NCBI RefSeq assembly: GCF_902635505.1
Contig: NC_045426.1
Location: 672,113,087 to 672,177,086, forward strand
Length of the DNA: 64,000 nucleotides
Direction: 5' to 3'
From: Sarcophilus harrisii
Taxonomy: Eukaryota; Chordata; Mammalia; Dasyuromorphia; Dasyuridae
Every line of letters begins with the position of its first letter. Position 1 is the first letter of the stretch. The notes under the pieces were generated by a model that was not told the DNA's origin, did not search any database, and saw only the letters and a list, made by a program, of their open reading frames with translations. The translations under genes and the position numbers were made by a program. Of the stretch, positions 1 to 11,200 are shown piece after piece.

Positions 1-599
1 GCTGAATGAGATCATGTAGGGAAGAGGGAAAAGGTTTATGGACAGAGGGGTAAAAAAAGCAGAAAAGGGATGAAGACCTGGGCAATATTGTTTCTTGACA
101 GAGATCAGAGGTCTTTGGGGAGGGAAGAAGAGTAGACAGTATAGTTAACTAACGTTATCAGAGTGAGTGTGCCTGGATTGGAAGAGACCCAATTTTATCC
201 TCTTAACACTTAGGCTTGTCACAGATGGACCGAGTGCTCTAGTAAGATAGTTATGTTCCCTATAATCTTCTCTAATTGTATACAACCAAATAAGGTATTA
301 GCTTAGGCTACGTGGGTTTACCAGCTAGCCCTTCCCCACCTAACTTTCCCCATTTTGGTCTCCATATATTGTGGCTTGGCATAAAAAATTAAATAGGAAT
401 TTGGGAGTTTTGCAGAAGTCAAGGACAACACTTGAAGGCAAGCAGATGATGTCAAAAAAAAAAGTTTAGAAAGTCAGAAATATATAAAATATATCTGTAG
501 TACTGCTTAATATCACCAAGTTATTTTTTAATACTGTAAACATGTCATGAAAGAAAAATAAAAATATCAGACTTCTTTTTTGATATGAAAGGAGTTTTT

Positions 600-990
600 G
601 GGTGTGGATTTTCCAGATCATGGAGGGGTACAGTACCTTTAACCCTCAAAATATGGAAGGAATAACTGTAATATGGATTGAGGAGAATGGAAAGGTAGGG
701 AGGGCCCAGGTTGTAAAAGGGCCTAAAAGCCAACCAGAGTGTTTTAATTTGATCCTAGAGGTAATAGGGAGTCACTGGATCTAATATGAGGGTGTGTGGG
801 GGAACATGCAGCGATGTTAGGGATGACATGGACAGAACTTTTAAAAAATCGCTGGCAGCTGAGTTCAAAATGGATAAGAAGGGAAAGAAAAATGAGGCAG
901 AGAGCCAATCAGAAAGCTGTTGATCTAGGCAAGAGGTGAGGAGGGCTGGTACTAAGATAGTGACTGTTTGAGTGAAAGGAACTAAAATTA
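600..990 (-). mobile_element. L2 LINE fragment
   Basis: The plus strand reads as the reverse of L2: an 'aggtaatagggagtcactgga' type phrase followed by 'aggcaagaggtgaggagggc'. The same phrases recur at 10,990-11,080 and 29,140-29,170. It is an old, 5'-truncated copy. The edges are approximate. Confidence 0.55.
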
Positions 991-1079
991 CAACCAAATC
1001 ACCTAGTCAGCAAAGCTCAGTATAATCTTTCATGGGGGGAAGGGGTAGATGGGGAAGGTTGGGAAAGGAGGAAGGGATA

Positions 1080-2535
1080 TTCAGTGAAATAGAGGACTTT
1101 CAAACCTTCATGATGAAAAGACCAGAGCTTTAAGTCTGACTTTTCAAGTACCAGAAGTATTACAAGATAAACAGGAAAACAAAATCATAAGGGAGTTAAT
1201 AAAGTTAAATTGTTTACAAACTATTTACCTTCCTACTTAGGAAGGTGGTACTTGTTAACTCCTAACTACTTCAGCATTATTAGGGCAGTTTGAGGTATTC
1301 ATAGAGAACATAAGTATGGACTGAACCTTTTATGATGATATAAAAAAAAGGGGGGGGGGCTTAAGAAAGAGGAAGAGAGAAAGAAGACCTAGAAAGGAGT
1401 AAATTATATCACATAAAAAAGGTGGGAAAAGAGCTTTGACAGGGAGGGAAAATGGGGGAGAAGGAGGGTAAAGAACTTGAATCTTACTCTTATTAAGAAC
1501 ATGCACACTCAGTTAGGTATAGAAATCTATCTTATCCTACAGAAAAGTAGAAGAGAAAGGGGGAAACAAGAGAAGGGGTTGATATTTGGAAGGTGAATTG
1601 AGGGAAGTGGCCATCAGGATGAGTATGGCTTGTTGGGAGGATATGGGGGAGCTTCAGAAGAAGGCATTCCTTTCTGAGGATGAGTAGGATGGAAGGAGAG
1701 AGACTAGGATGAACCAAGAGAAAATAGGATGAAGGGGGAAATACACAATAATCATAACTGCTAAAAATTTTACATCAGGTTTCTCTGATGCTGATCTCAT
1801 TTCTCAAATATCCAAAAAACTGAGTCAAATTTATAAGCATATGTTATCCCCCAATTAATGAATGGTCAAAGAATTTGAACAGGTAGTTTTCAGTTGAAGT
1901 AACCAAAACTGTTTATAGTTATGAAAAAATGTTCTAAAATATAGGTCTATCCCAAAGATTAGAAAAGCAATATGCACAAAAATATTTATAGCAATCTTTT
2001 TGTGATAGCAAAGAATTGGAGATTGCAGGGATGCCTATCAATTGAGGAATAGCTGTTCTTCATGTTATATGTATTATCATGTCATAGTATTTGATTGTGA
2101 TGAAATACTATCGTGCCATTAGAAAATGATGAGCAGGATGCTCAGAAAAACCTGGAAAGACTTACAGGAACTGATGCCCATTGAAGGGAGCAGACCAGAA
2201 CAGTGTACACAGTAATATCAACTGTGAATGACTTAGCTATTCTCAGCAATACGTGACCTGAGGCAATTCCAAAAGAATCATGATGAAAAATGCTATCCAT
2301 CTCCAGAGAAAGAACTGATGGAGTGAATGCGGATCAAAGCATACTAATTTTTTTTTCATGGGTTTTTTTTTTTTGGCCTGTGTTTCCATTCACAACATGA
2401 CTAATATGAAAATATTTTTCGCAAGACTGCACACGTATAACCAAATTGCTTACCTTCTCAAGAAGGGAGAAAGGGCGAGAATTTGGGACCCAAAATTTTG
2501 AATTAATCTTTAAAAGTGTTTTACATTCAGTTGGG
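1080..2535 (+). mobile_element. Internally deleted L1 LINE (marsupial type)
   Basis: Positions 1,080-1,760 resemble the part of marsupial L1 upstream of ORF2. Around 1,745-1,765 'aatcataactg' looks like the start of ORF2. Straight after it, from about 1,780, comes the C-terminal ORF2 coding end (NGQRI-like, then the IAKNWR and CLSIEE-like blocks) and the L1 3' end to about 2,535. Nearly all of ORF2 is missing between them. A run of G at about 1,350 lies in the upstream part. The assignment of the upstream part to the same element is inference. Confidence 0.5.
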
Positions 2536-2879
2536 AAAGATAAACTATTAAATTTCAGAAGTTTGGAAAAAGCATTTTTGTTGAATGGTGAGGTCAGAGG
2601 CCGCACTACGGAGAGATTTAGAGACACTCAGTGTTGTTGGCTTTGTCTAGGAGTTTAGACTCAATTTTGCCCCTCACCCCCATCTCAGTTCCTCCAGCTT
2701 GATGGAAATAGAGGCAAGTGAGAAAGCCTAAGAAAATTGGAGGGTGTGAACTGACGACAAAGCTCCTCCCAAAGTCAATGGTCTGTGAAACGATCCTGCT
2801 GGGTGAAGGCTTTCGAGTCCCAGCCCTATTTCACCGGGGGAAACCCGAATTGCCCCATGTGGCCGAGCTGCAGCTGCCA

Positions 2880-3103
2880 GCCAGCCCCGGACCTTCAGCT
2901 GGGGCCCGGAGCCTTGATTTGTGAATTCCGGTAGCCGCCGACTGGTGGATGAAGCCTGGGGCAGGGCCAGGGGCCAGCTGGGCTGGACTGAGCGGAGCTA
3001 GGGGATGGGACTGGGCGGGGCCAGGACGGGCTGAAAAGGGAGGGAGTTCTTCTGAAGCCCAGCCCTCCCTCCTCTGAGCCTCTTTAGAGGAAGGATCTCC
3101 AGG
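2880..3103 (+). promoter_or_regulatory. CERS4: Probable CERS4 start region with 5'UTR exon
   Basis: This stretch is GC-rich and has the only CpG-rich, GC-box-like sequence (GGGCGGGGCC near 3,014) upstream of the first coding exon. It ends in a good splice donor, AGG|GTGAGT, with the GT at 3,104-3,105. I infer a noncoding first exon of about 90 bases ending at 3,103 and splicing to 5,210. No TATA box is obvious. Other upstream exons could exist. Confidence 0.45.
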
Positions 3104-3189
3104 GTGAGTCCGGCTGTCCCGTCTCTCCGGATGGTGAGGGTACCTCCACTCTCTGCTGCCGCTGCCTCCTCTGGACCCAGGTGATCCTC

Positions 3190-3430
3190 CTATTCCATTC
3201 CCAACTAGCAGACACTAGTTATGGGCCTACTGTGTGTGAGGAAGGGCAACTATTGCATTCACACTATTCTGTTTATAAGGCCGGTAGAGAGGAGATGGGG
3301 AAGATTTCTGTAGCCGGGAGAATTCAGGAAGACTTCCTAGAAGAGGCGGCACCTGAGCTGGACCTTGATGGGAGGGTATGGGGGAGTTTTGGAGGGGGGC
3401 ATTCCAGAAAGCTCAAAAACCTTCAAGTGA
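3190..3430 (-). mobile_element. L2 LINE fragment
   Basis: The plus strand carries the reverse of an L2 segment ('ggaagacttcctagaagaggc', 'ggcattccag'). It lies in the first CERS4 intron. The 91-codon frame here is an L2 artefact. Confidence 0.45.
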
Positions 3431-3879
3431 GGTCCCTCTGTGGTGGGGAGACTTGATCTGGCTACGGCTTAGATGGCCAAAGAGCCTTCAGGCTGGGCAG
3501 TGGAAGGTTTGAATGCCAGGCTTGGAAAATAGGATTTTTCCTGAAAGCTTCTCAAAGAGCTATGGAGAGTGGTTTAGTTAATCGAGGAACTGGAAGATCT
3601 ATGGAGAGTAGTTTAGCCAAAGAAGGACCTGTCTGAGCTGGGCTGTAATAAAATGACTGTCAATCTGTTTAAAATGAGTTAAAGGGAAGCTAGGGGACTG
3701 GGATAAAAGGTTAAGCTTGAATTGGGGGGAGGAGGGAGATTGGATGGGAGGTACCTCTTCAGGACTTGGTTCTCGACTAAACGTGGGGAGAAGGGGCTCC
3801 TGGCTTGCTCTGGCATCTCCTCCCGCTTCTCTGGGCTCGTGTATTTAGAAATGGGATCAGAGATTTAGAGGTCTAACGC

Positions 3880-4010
3880 ATTCATTTTACAGATGAGGAA
3901 ACTGAGGTAGAGATTAAGTGATTTGTTCAAAATCATTAAGAGAGATTAAATGATTTGTCCAAAATCACACAGGTAGTAAGAATTGGAAATCGGCTCCAAA
4001 GCTTGGGCCT
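3880..4010 (-). mobile_element. MIR-type CORE-SINE
   Basis: 'ttttacagatgaggaaactg' followed by 'aaaatcacacaggtagtaag' is the MIR core in reverse. A phrase is repeated inside it (gagattaagtgatttg and gagattaaatgatttg), so part of the core was duplicated locally. Confidence 0.7.
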
Positions 4011-4949
4011 GGTTGAGCTTGACTTAAAACTGCTTCCAGGAGTCCAGGAAGGGCCCAGTGTGCTTAGGTCAGAGAAGGCTGTGAGCTGTCCAGGAGAGAA
4101 GACCGAGGTAGTGAAGGCAAGGGGGAAGCTTGGTTGTGGGCAGACTTGACATCTCCATCTCTGGGTGACTTTTTCAGCGTACTTCCTCTGGCTCCCTTCA
4201 GGAAAGCCTCACAGGGCAGAACCCGAGACTATTGCTCCCCTGTTACCACTCACCATCCCCTTACCTCCCCCTCCTTGATCTGAAGGCCTTTGCTCAGAGT
4301 TGGCCTGGGCTGGGGAGCATCACTCAAGCCCTAAGCCCCTTCTCCTAGACAGCTGAGCTAATTTTAGCCTGGGCCACCAAGAAGATTATCCCCCATCTGG
4401 GAAACTTGGAGGGATCAGCCTTTTGTCTTTTCAAAGGACCCTCTGCCTAACAGAAATTGAGCCTCCTTTGTGAGGGCGAAAGTCAGTGGGGACACCAGCC
4501 CCTAGACCAACCAATCCCCAGGAGCCAAGCCGGAGCTATGGCTCTAAATGATTATAATTGTACTCTGTCACTAATGTATGATTTTAAGCCTTCCTCAGGA
4601 CAGTGTGCCATCTCCCTTTTAAATTTCTTCCTAGCTCTGATATTCTAGGTGTAAAGTCTATTCTCTGACTCTGACATTCTATCTTTTAAGGACTCTCTTA
4701 TATCTGTGGTTTTAGGGTCTCTTTCCCTTTATGGGAGCAGCCCTCCCCAGTCCATGTGACTTTCCTAATCAGTGTTCAAATCACAGCTGGACCGAGCTAG
4801 GGGCTGGCAGCTGGCTGGACAAAGTCTGGGACACCTGGGTCTCTTGTGCCAAGGAAGATTAGACAGCAACCAGTGTATTAGATAAGGCTCACCCACGCAG
4901 TGCCCCTCTGGTGGCCTTGAGGTGGCAGTGACAGGGAGTCAGATTTGCA

Positions 4950-5065
4950 CACCCGATTTACTATGTGACTGGACAAATTCCTTCCTCTCTTAGGGCCTCA
5001 ATTTTGCCATTTGTAAAATAAGAGGGTCGGACTTACCTCAAGGTCCCTGATATCTATGACATTCT
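4950..5065 (+). mobile_element. MIR-type CORE-SINE
   Basis: 'actatgtgactggacaaatt' then 'gcctcaattttgccatttgt' is a forward MIR core. It ends about 150 bases before the first CERS4 coding exon. Confidence 0.6.
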
Positions 5066-5210
5066 CTGTTTCCAAAATCAATGATCCGTGTACATTGACT
5101 CTCAGTTAACCAGAGTTTTTGATTAACTCACACTTGTTCTCCCTTGCCAATGCTGTATCCCCTCCCTCTCAGGATGTTTTCCATAAAATTCTTGGCTTTT
5201 TGCCTCCAGG

Positions 5211-8200
5211 ATGCTGACCAGCCTGTATGAGTGGTTTTGGAAGGATGAGTATTGGTTCCCTCCTGGATACTCATGGGCTGACACGGAAGATTCAGATGGG
5301 GTCACCTATCCTCATCCCAGGGACCTGCTGGCATCCATTCCCATAGCATTGGTTCTAATGGTCATCAGATTTGGCTTTGAGAGGTAAGTCAACTTGGGAT
5401 TCCTTCCTTGTTAGTCCTAGAATGCGGGCACCTATGGGCAAATGCAAAGAAACAAAAAATCAAACTTGTTCATATCTGCCAATAACCATCATGGTATAAC
5501 AACCAACTTATTCATAAGTCATGTCTCTTCTTGGGCTAGTCATTGGAGGCTTAGTTTCTCATCTGTCAAATGGGAATATTCTTACTTTGCTGATCTTACT
5601 GGGCTACTATGGTGAAAGCAATACTGAAGCAGGATTTTTACTCTGATGGTTCCTGTCTTCATCCCAGCCTCTGGCTGGGCCAAAAGAAAGATGATCATCT
5701 ATTAAGATGATCATCTTTAAACACTAAAGAGTGGCAGTTTGTCACTTTTCAATAAACCCTTCACCTGAGCTAACAGCTCCTCCCCTGCTGCCCAGGACAG
5801 CAAGCCAGCTTAGTATAGCCATGGCACCCACAGCAAAGGAATCAATGCAATCCAGCAGGGGATTTCAAAGAAAACTTTCATAAAAAAAGATCCTCTTTTC
5901 TCATTGACTTCCAATATAGAAATGGACAAAGGTTTGCCATGTAAACAAAGAAGTCCATGAATTTACAACTGATATAAGGAGAGGATAAATACTTTCCAAG
6001 AAAAGGTTAATGATTGTTCACAAGAGCTCTGTGTTGTATTCAGGTCCTTCTCTGGTGATTCATTGTAGTGTGATAGTGGCCCTTAGTTTTTATAGATTGC
6101 CCCACTGGGTAGGGCAAGCTCTGGCTTGCTTCCTGAGCCAGAATGGCCTTTGAGCACAGGCTGAAATGCTGTCCAAAGACCAGGCCATGAGAAGGTTGAA
6201 GTAGTTCATCACCAAAGAGTTGACCCTCAGAAAACAGATTTGTCTTTCAGGTCTTGCCAACCTATTCAGAAAAACCTGATCTTTATACCAGACCCTGCTG
6301 TCTATCAGTCACTGCGACGCACAGTCCCTGATCCAGTCAAACGTTTATTGAGTTGAATTATTACAGAAAACTAAGGCACAGAAGGATTCTGAAGAAATCA
6401 TTTGAGCAATTGCTGGGTGCCTGCTGGGACTGAACTTGGAGTCAGAAAGACTCATCATCCCTCAGATAATTACCAGCTGTTAAATTACTTAAACTCTATA
6501 CCTCAGTGTCCCCATCCATAAAATGAGGGGTCAATAAATACATCTACTTCTTAAGTGGTTGTGAAAATCCAGTGAATTAACACAAATCACATTGTAATCA
6601 TTAAAGCCCTATGTTAATGCTAGCTAATATTATTGTTATCATCATTATTATTGATATTTATTTGAGAGGATAGGATAGACTAAATAACATCGGATTTTTC
6701 CCAGCCTATGAGAATTTGAGAGTATACACATTGAAGCAATCCTAGATTGAAGCAAAATAAGAGAATTAGGACATATTTCTATGGCTTTGGTTCATTAAAT
6801 TGGAGCTGGAAGAAAGTTTATAAACTTATAAGTATCTGAAGTCACATTTCAACTCGGGTCCTCCTATTTTGGATCTGGTACTTGGAAACCGGCTATTTCT
6901 TTGTAATCTCAGTTCTCAGACTTAAAATTTGCCCAAGGCCTCCTTGAGGGTCTGTGGAGTCCAGATTAAGGACACTTGAACTAGACCATGCTTGTCCAAC
7001 TCCAAACATTTTTCAGATGAGGAAACTAAATCCTAGAAAAATGAGGTGACTTCCCCAAACATCACACAGCCTGTAAGTAGCCAAACTGAGATTAAAATCT
7101 AATCCTCTCTGGCTCCCAATCCAATAGTCTTTCCCATATATCATGCCTTGTGAATACAAAATGTTTTTTCTCCCAGTAATTCCATAAGATTGCAATATAT
7201 GAACTATGTGGAATGTTATTGGGCCACAAGTGGGGAGGGTCTTCCTGCCCAGGAGATTCCAGTTAAACTTGGCCAACAGCTTCTTCTACTCCCACATCTA
7301 CCCACAGCTTTATTCTTGGAATATCATCCTTGCCTTTTAATTGCCTGTTAAATTCATCTCCAACCCTCACAAGACTACCTCCAACGCCTCCTCCTCTTGA
7401 AAGTTTACCCTGATTTGACCCTCACTGCTGGTAATAACCTTTTGGTTAGATTCCTTTACCATGTATTTAACCCCGTGATATCACATATAATATATAGCTA
7501 TGTTGGTATCTTACGCCTCTATCTGTCTATGGCAGGGGTCCTCAAACTTTTTAAATAGGGGACCAGTTCACTGTCCCTCAGATTGTTGGAGGACCAGACT
7601 GTAGTAAAAACAAAACCTTTGTTTTGTGGGCCTTTAAATAAAGAAACTTCATAGTCCTGGGTGAGGGGGATAATCGTCCTCAGCTTCCCCATCTGGCCCA
7701 CAGGCTGTAGTTTGAGGACCCCTGGACTCTATGGGTTCTAAAGGATGTAAGTCTACTCCCATCACTAAGCTAAAACTTTACATATAGAGGCACTGAATAA
7801 ATACTTGCTGATATTGGAGTTTGCTCTTTGGCTCTGGCTAGTATTTCAGGAGGCTTTTCTCATCAGGAACCCATTTGTAGGGAATGCTCCTTTCACTTTC
7901 CCAACATTCCCGAGTTCTGCTGAGATTTAGATTGATCCCCTTATATTTGCCCTTGCTGAGAGCTCCCTTTCTCTTTGTCCCCCTGCCCCTCATCTCCTTC
8001 AGGCTATATGAGTTAGCTGGGGCAGGCCAGCTTGGATTTGGCAAAAAGCTCCCAAAGGACCCTAGATGAGGGGGAGGGGTTCTTGGGCATCACATCCTCC
8101 TGTCTCTTGTTCTAGGACCATCGCGATGCCGCTGAGCAGGGCTTTAGGTGTGCGTGATCGCCTGAGAGTCAAAGCTGCCCCTAACCCTGTCCTAGAGAAC

Positions 8201-11200
8201 TTTTTCCGGACCCACAATAAGGATCCAAAAGAGGTGAGGAGGTCCCTGGACTGGATGACCTTAAGAAACCCTGGATGCCTAAACTCCTCCAGTTCCCTTC
8301 AGGAGTTAATATTGCCCTGTGGGAAATCCCTCTGTGTGATTCATTAGAGGGATTAAGTATGGATTCAGCCTCAGGATGATCTAAGTACCAAGAACTACCA
8401 TTTCAACACGATAGAGAGGGCCAGGAGACTTGAGTTTCTTTTTCTTCTAACTGATTGCCTAGATGACTTTGAACAAGTTAATTCAACTCTTGGACTTCAG
8501 TTTTTCTCATCTGTAAAACAAGGGAGTAGAAAAGGATTAGATCTGAGGATCCTTCCAACTCTCAAAGTCTGTTCTAAAGTTCTTCTCAAAGGGGCTTTCT
8601 TCAGGGAGATTTCCCCAGGACATGTCCCTGCCCCAACCCTCCACCTCCCTTCTTCCCAGCTATAATTTGGGCAGTGCTTTCTTTGGGTGGACTTTCCCTG
8701 GCAAGGGAAGAGACAGCTCCATTATCCTTAGCCCCAAAACCAGCCCCCATCCCTCAAGCCTCTGATGTAGAGTTCACCAGGGTCTGGAAAGTTCTAGGTT
8801 TCTGGGGGCAGAGTGGCAGCTTGGTGAGGTGGACGGTGGCCTGAGTAAACTTGAGGGAGAGGCCGTCTTTCCTGTTGTCACTGAGAGCTTAGGTCTTGCT
8901 TTCTCCCCCATCCCCTTTTCCTGTCCTTCTGTCTCCAGGCGCAGCTGAGTCACCTGGCCAGCCAGTGCGGCCTGTCCGTGAGGCAGGCCCAGCGCTGGTT
9001 TCGGCGCCGGAGAAATCAGGATCGACCGTTACTGAGCAAGAAATTCTGTGAAGCCTGGTGAGCCTAGGGGAGTGCCATCCATAAAAGGGAGCCTGGCCAA
9101 GATCTGGGGTGGGGGACAAGCCTAATTAGGGATCTGGGGTTCTATGTTTTGAGTCTGTCTGACCTGCCCCTGGCAATAGCCCTTTCTATCCATCCCCTCC
9201 TTCATCTCTCCCACCCCTGGACCCGGGCTCCCCAAACTTAGTCCATATTCTGTTCTGTATTTTCAGTTGGAGATTTTTATTTTACTTCTCTTCTTTCTTT
9301 GGAGGCTTCCTCGTGCTCTACAATGTGAGTATGTCCTTTCCTATCGTCAACACAGATTCCTCTGTCCCCTTTCTCATTCCTTCTTCCACCTCTGGCCCTT
9401 TTTGCTGTGCCCATCCTCCTCTTCATTTCCAAACTTTTTATCCCTCCCCTTCACACTATTCTCATATCCTCTTCCATCCCTCTCCCTTTAAGTTCTCATC
9501 TTCTCTATCCATCTCTTGCTTCCTTGTTTCTTCCTGTTCCCATATTCTTCATCCCTCTTTTTCCTAGTCATCCCCATTCTTTCTATTTCACCATCCTGTC
9601 TATCCACATATTTTTTCCCCTGAAGTAATTGGGGTTAAGTGACTTGCCCAGGGTCACACAGCCAGGAAGTGTTAAGTGTCTGAGGCCAGATTTGAACTCA
9701 GATCCTCCTGACTTAGGGCTGGTGCTCTATCCACTGCACCAACCAGCTGCCCCTATCCACATGTTCTTCTTTTCCCTTTATTTTTCATTCCAATCCCCTC
9801 TTCTCTCATCCCTTCCCTTCCCAATCTGTCTCTTCCCAATCTCTCAATTCATTTATAACCCCATAGTCTTCATTCCTCTCTTTCCATTCTCTTGTACTGT
9901 CTTCATCTTTTTCTTTGATCTCCCCTTCCATCTCTCTCTGCTTTTTTTATCCATCTCTCTCTGTCCCCATGTTCTAAACCATGTCCTATTCCCACCTTGG
10001 CCATTATATTGTTGCCCCTGCCCCTCTCATTGTTCACCATTCTCCCATACCTTTCCCCTGAGTCTGAGAGTCAGGGTTGTGTCAGCCTGACCACAGCCTC
10101 TCTAAGCCTGTAGCTTAAGTGGCCCACGTGATCAAAAAGGATTAGAAACTCTTTAGTCAGGGATCCATACATAAGATTGAGCCACTTATGAAAGGGAACA
10201 AGACCATACTGGTTACAGAAAGAGGTAGAGGGAACCAGCTAAGTGGTTCAGGGGATAGAGCACTAGCCCTGAAGTCAGGAAGACCTGAGTTCAAATCTGG
10301 CTTCAGACACTTAACACTTCCTGGCTATAGGACCCTGGGCAAGTCACTTAAACCCAATTGCCTCAGCAAAAAAAAGAAAGAAAGAAGTAGAGAGACAGGC
10401 AGAAGATCAAGTGTTCAATTTAAATTGAGGATGCAAAATACAAGCAGAAAGGACAGTTATTGCCTTCAAAGAGATTATATTCTAATGAAAGAAGATATAT
10501 AAAAGCTAAAAAGCTGACTGGGGAGCGAACAAAAGGGGGAGGGAGAGAATTACTGAAGGGTTGGGAAGTCCAAGAGGAGAATAAAAACTGCCCAGCCATC
10601 AGCTGTTGCTAGAATCAACAGAGGCAGGGAACAGGCTTTTGTTAAGGGCTTCTTTTGTACCCACTTGAGAACTGGAGATGCAAAGAAAGATAAAACCAGT
10701 TCTACCCATTAGGAGCTCCCATTCTCATGGAGGAGGGACTACATGCAAATAACTAGATGTAAAACAGATAAATCCAGGGTAAATTGCAGGTGTCTCAGAT
10801 AGAAGGGATTTGAATGAAGAAGGAAAGAATCCTAGACCTGGTGGAGAAACAGTGAAGACATATTGAGTTAGGAAATAGCAGGTTTTATTCAAAGAACAGC
10901 AAAGAAGCCAGTAGCACTGTCAATGGATCATAGAATGCTTGGCAGGAAATAAATGTAGAGAAAATGTAGGACTGGAAAGGTAGGAAGGGGTCAGATTTTT
11001 GAAAGGCTTTAAAACCAAAAAGAGGATTTTATACTTGATTCAAGAGGTAATAGGGAACCATTGGGATTTATTGAGTAGGTCAAATCACATCCTTTAGGAA
11101 GGAGAGGGGAAACGGTGGCAAGAGTCAGACCCTTTTCTCAGATCAGGTTTTGCCCAACAGGTGAAATCCTGACCCTGTCTCAGCAGGGGAGAATGAAGCA

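Larger units (their letters stand above)
1..2880. other. Intergenic DNA upstream of CERS4
   Basis: No gene seen. Positions 1-600 are A/G-rich and hold nothing I can name. The rest is L2 and L1-derived sequence, listed separately. The open frames here are short and match no protein family, apart from a possible antisense L2 trace at about 1,530-1,720. Confidence 0.6.

Noticed and set aside
9629-10090. 153-codon plus frame
   Set aside because: It starts in a reverse SINE and continues through a C/T-rich tract. No domain.
10240-10300. tRNA gene-like A and B boxes
   Set aside because: These are the tRNA-derived heads of SINEs, with diverged boxes and SINE tails.
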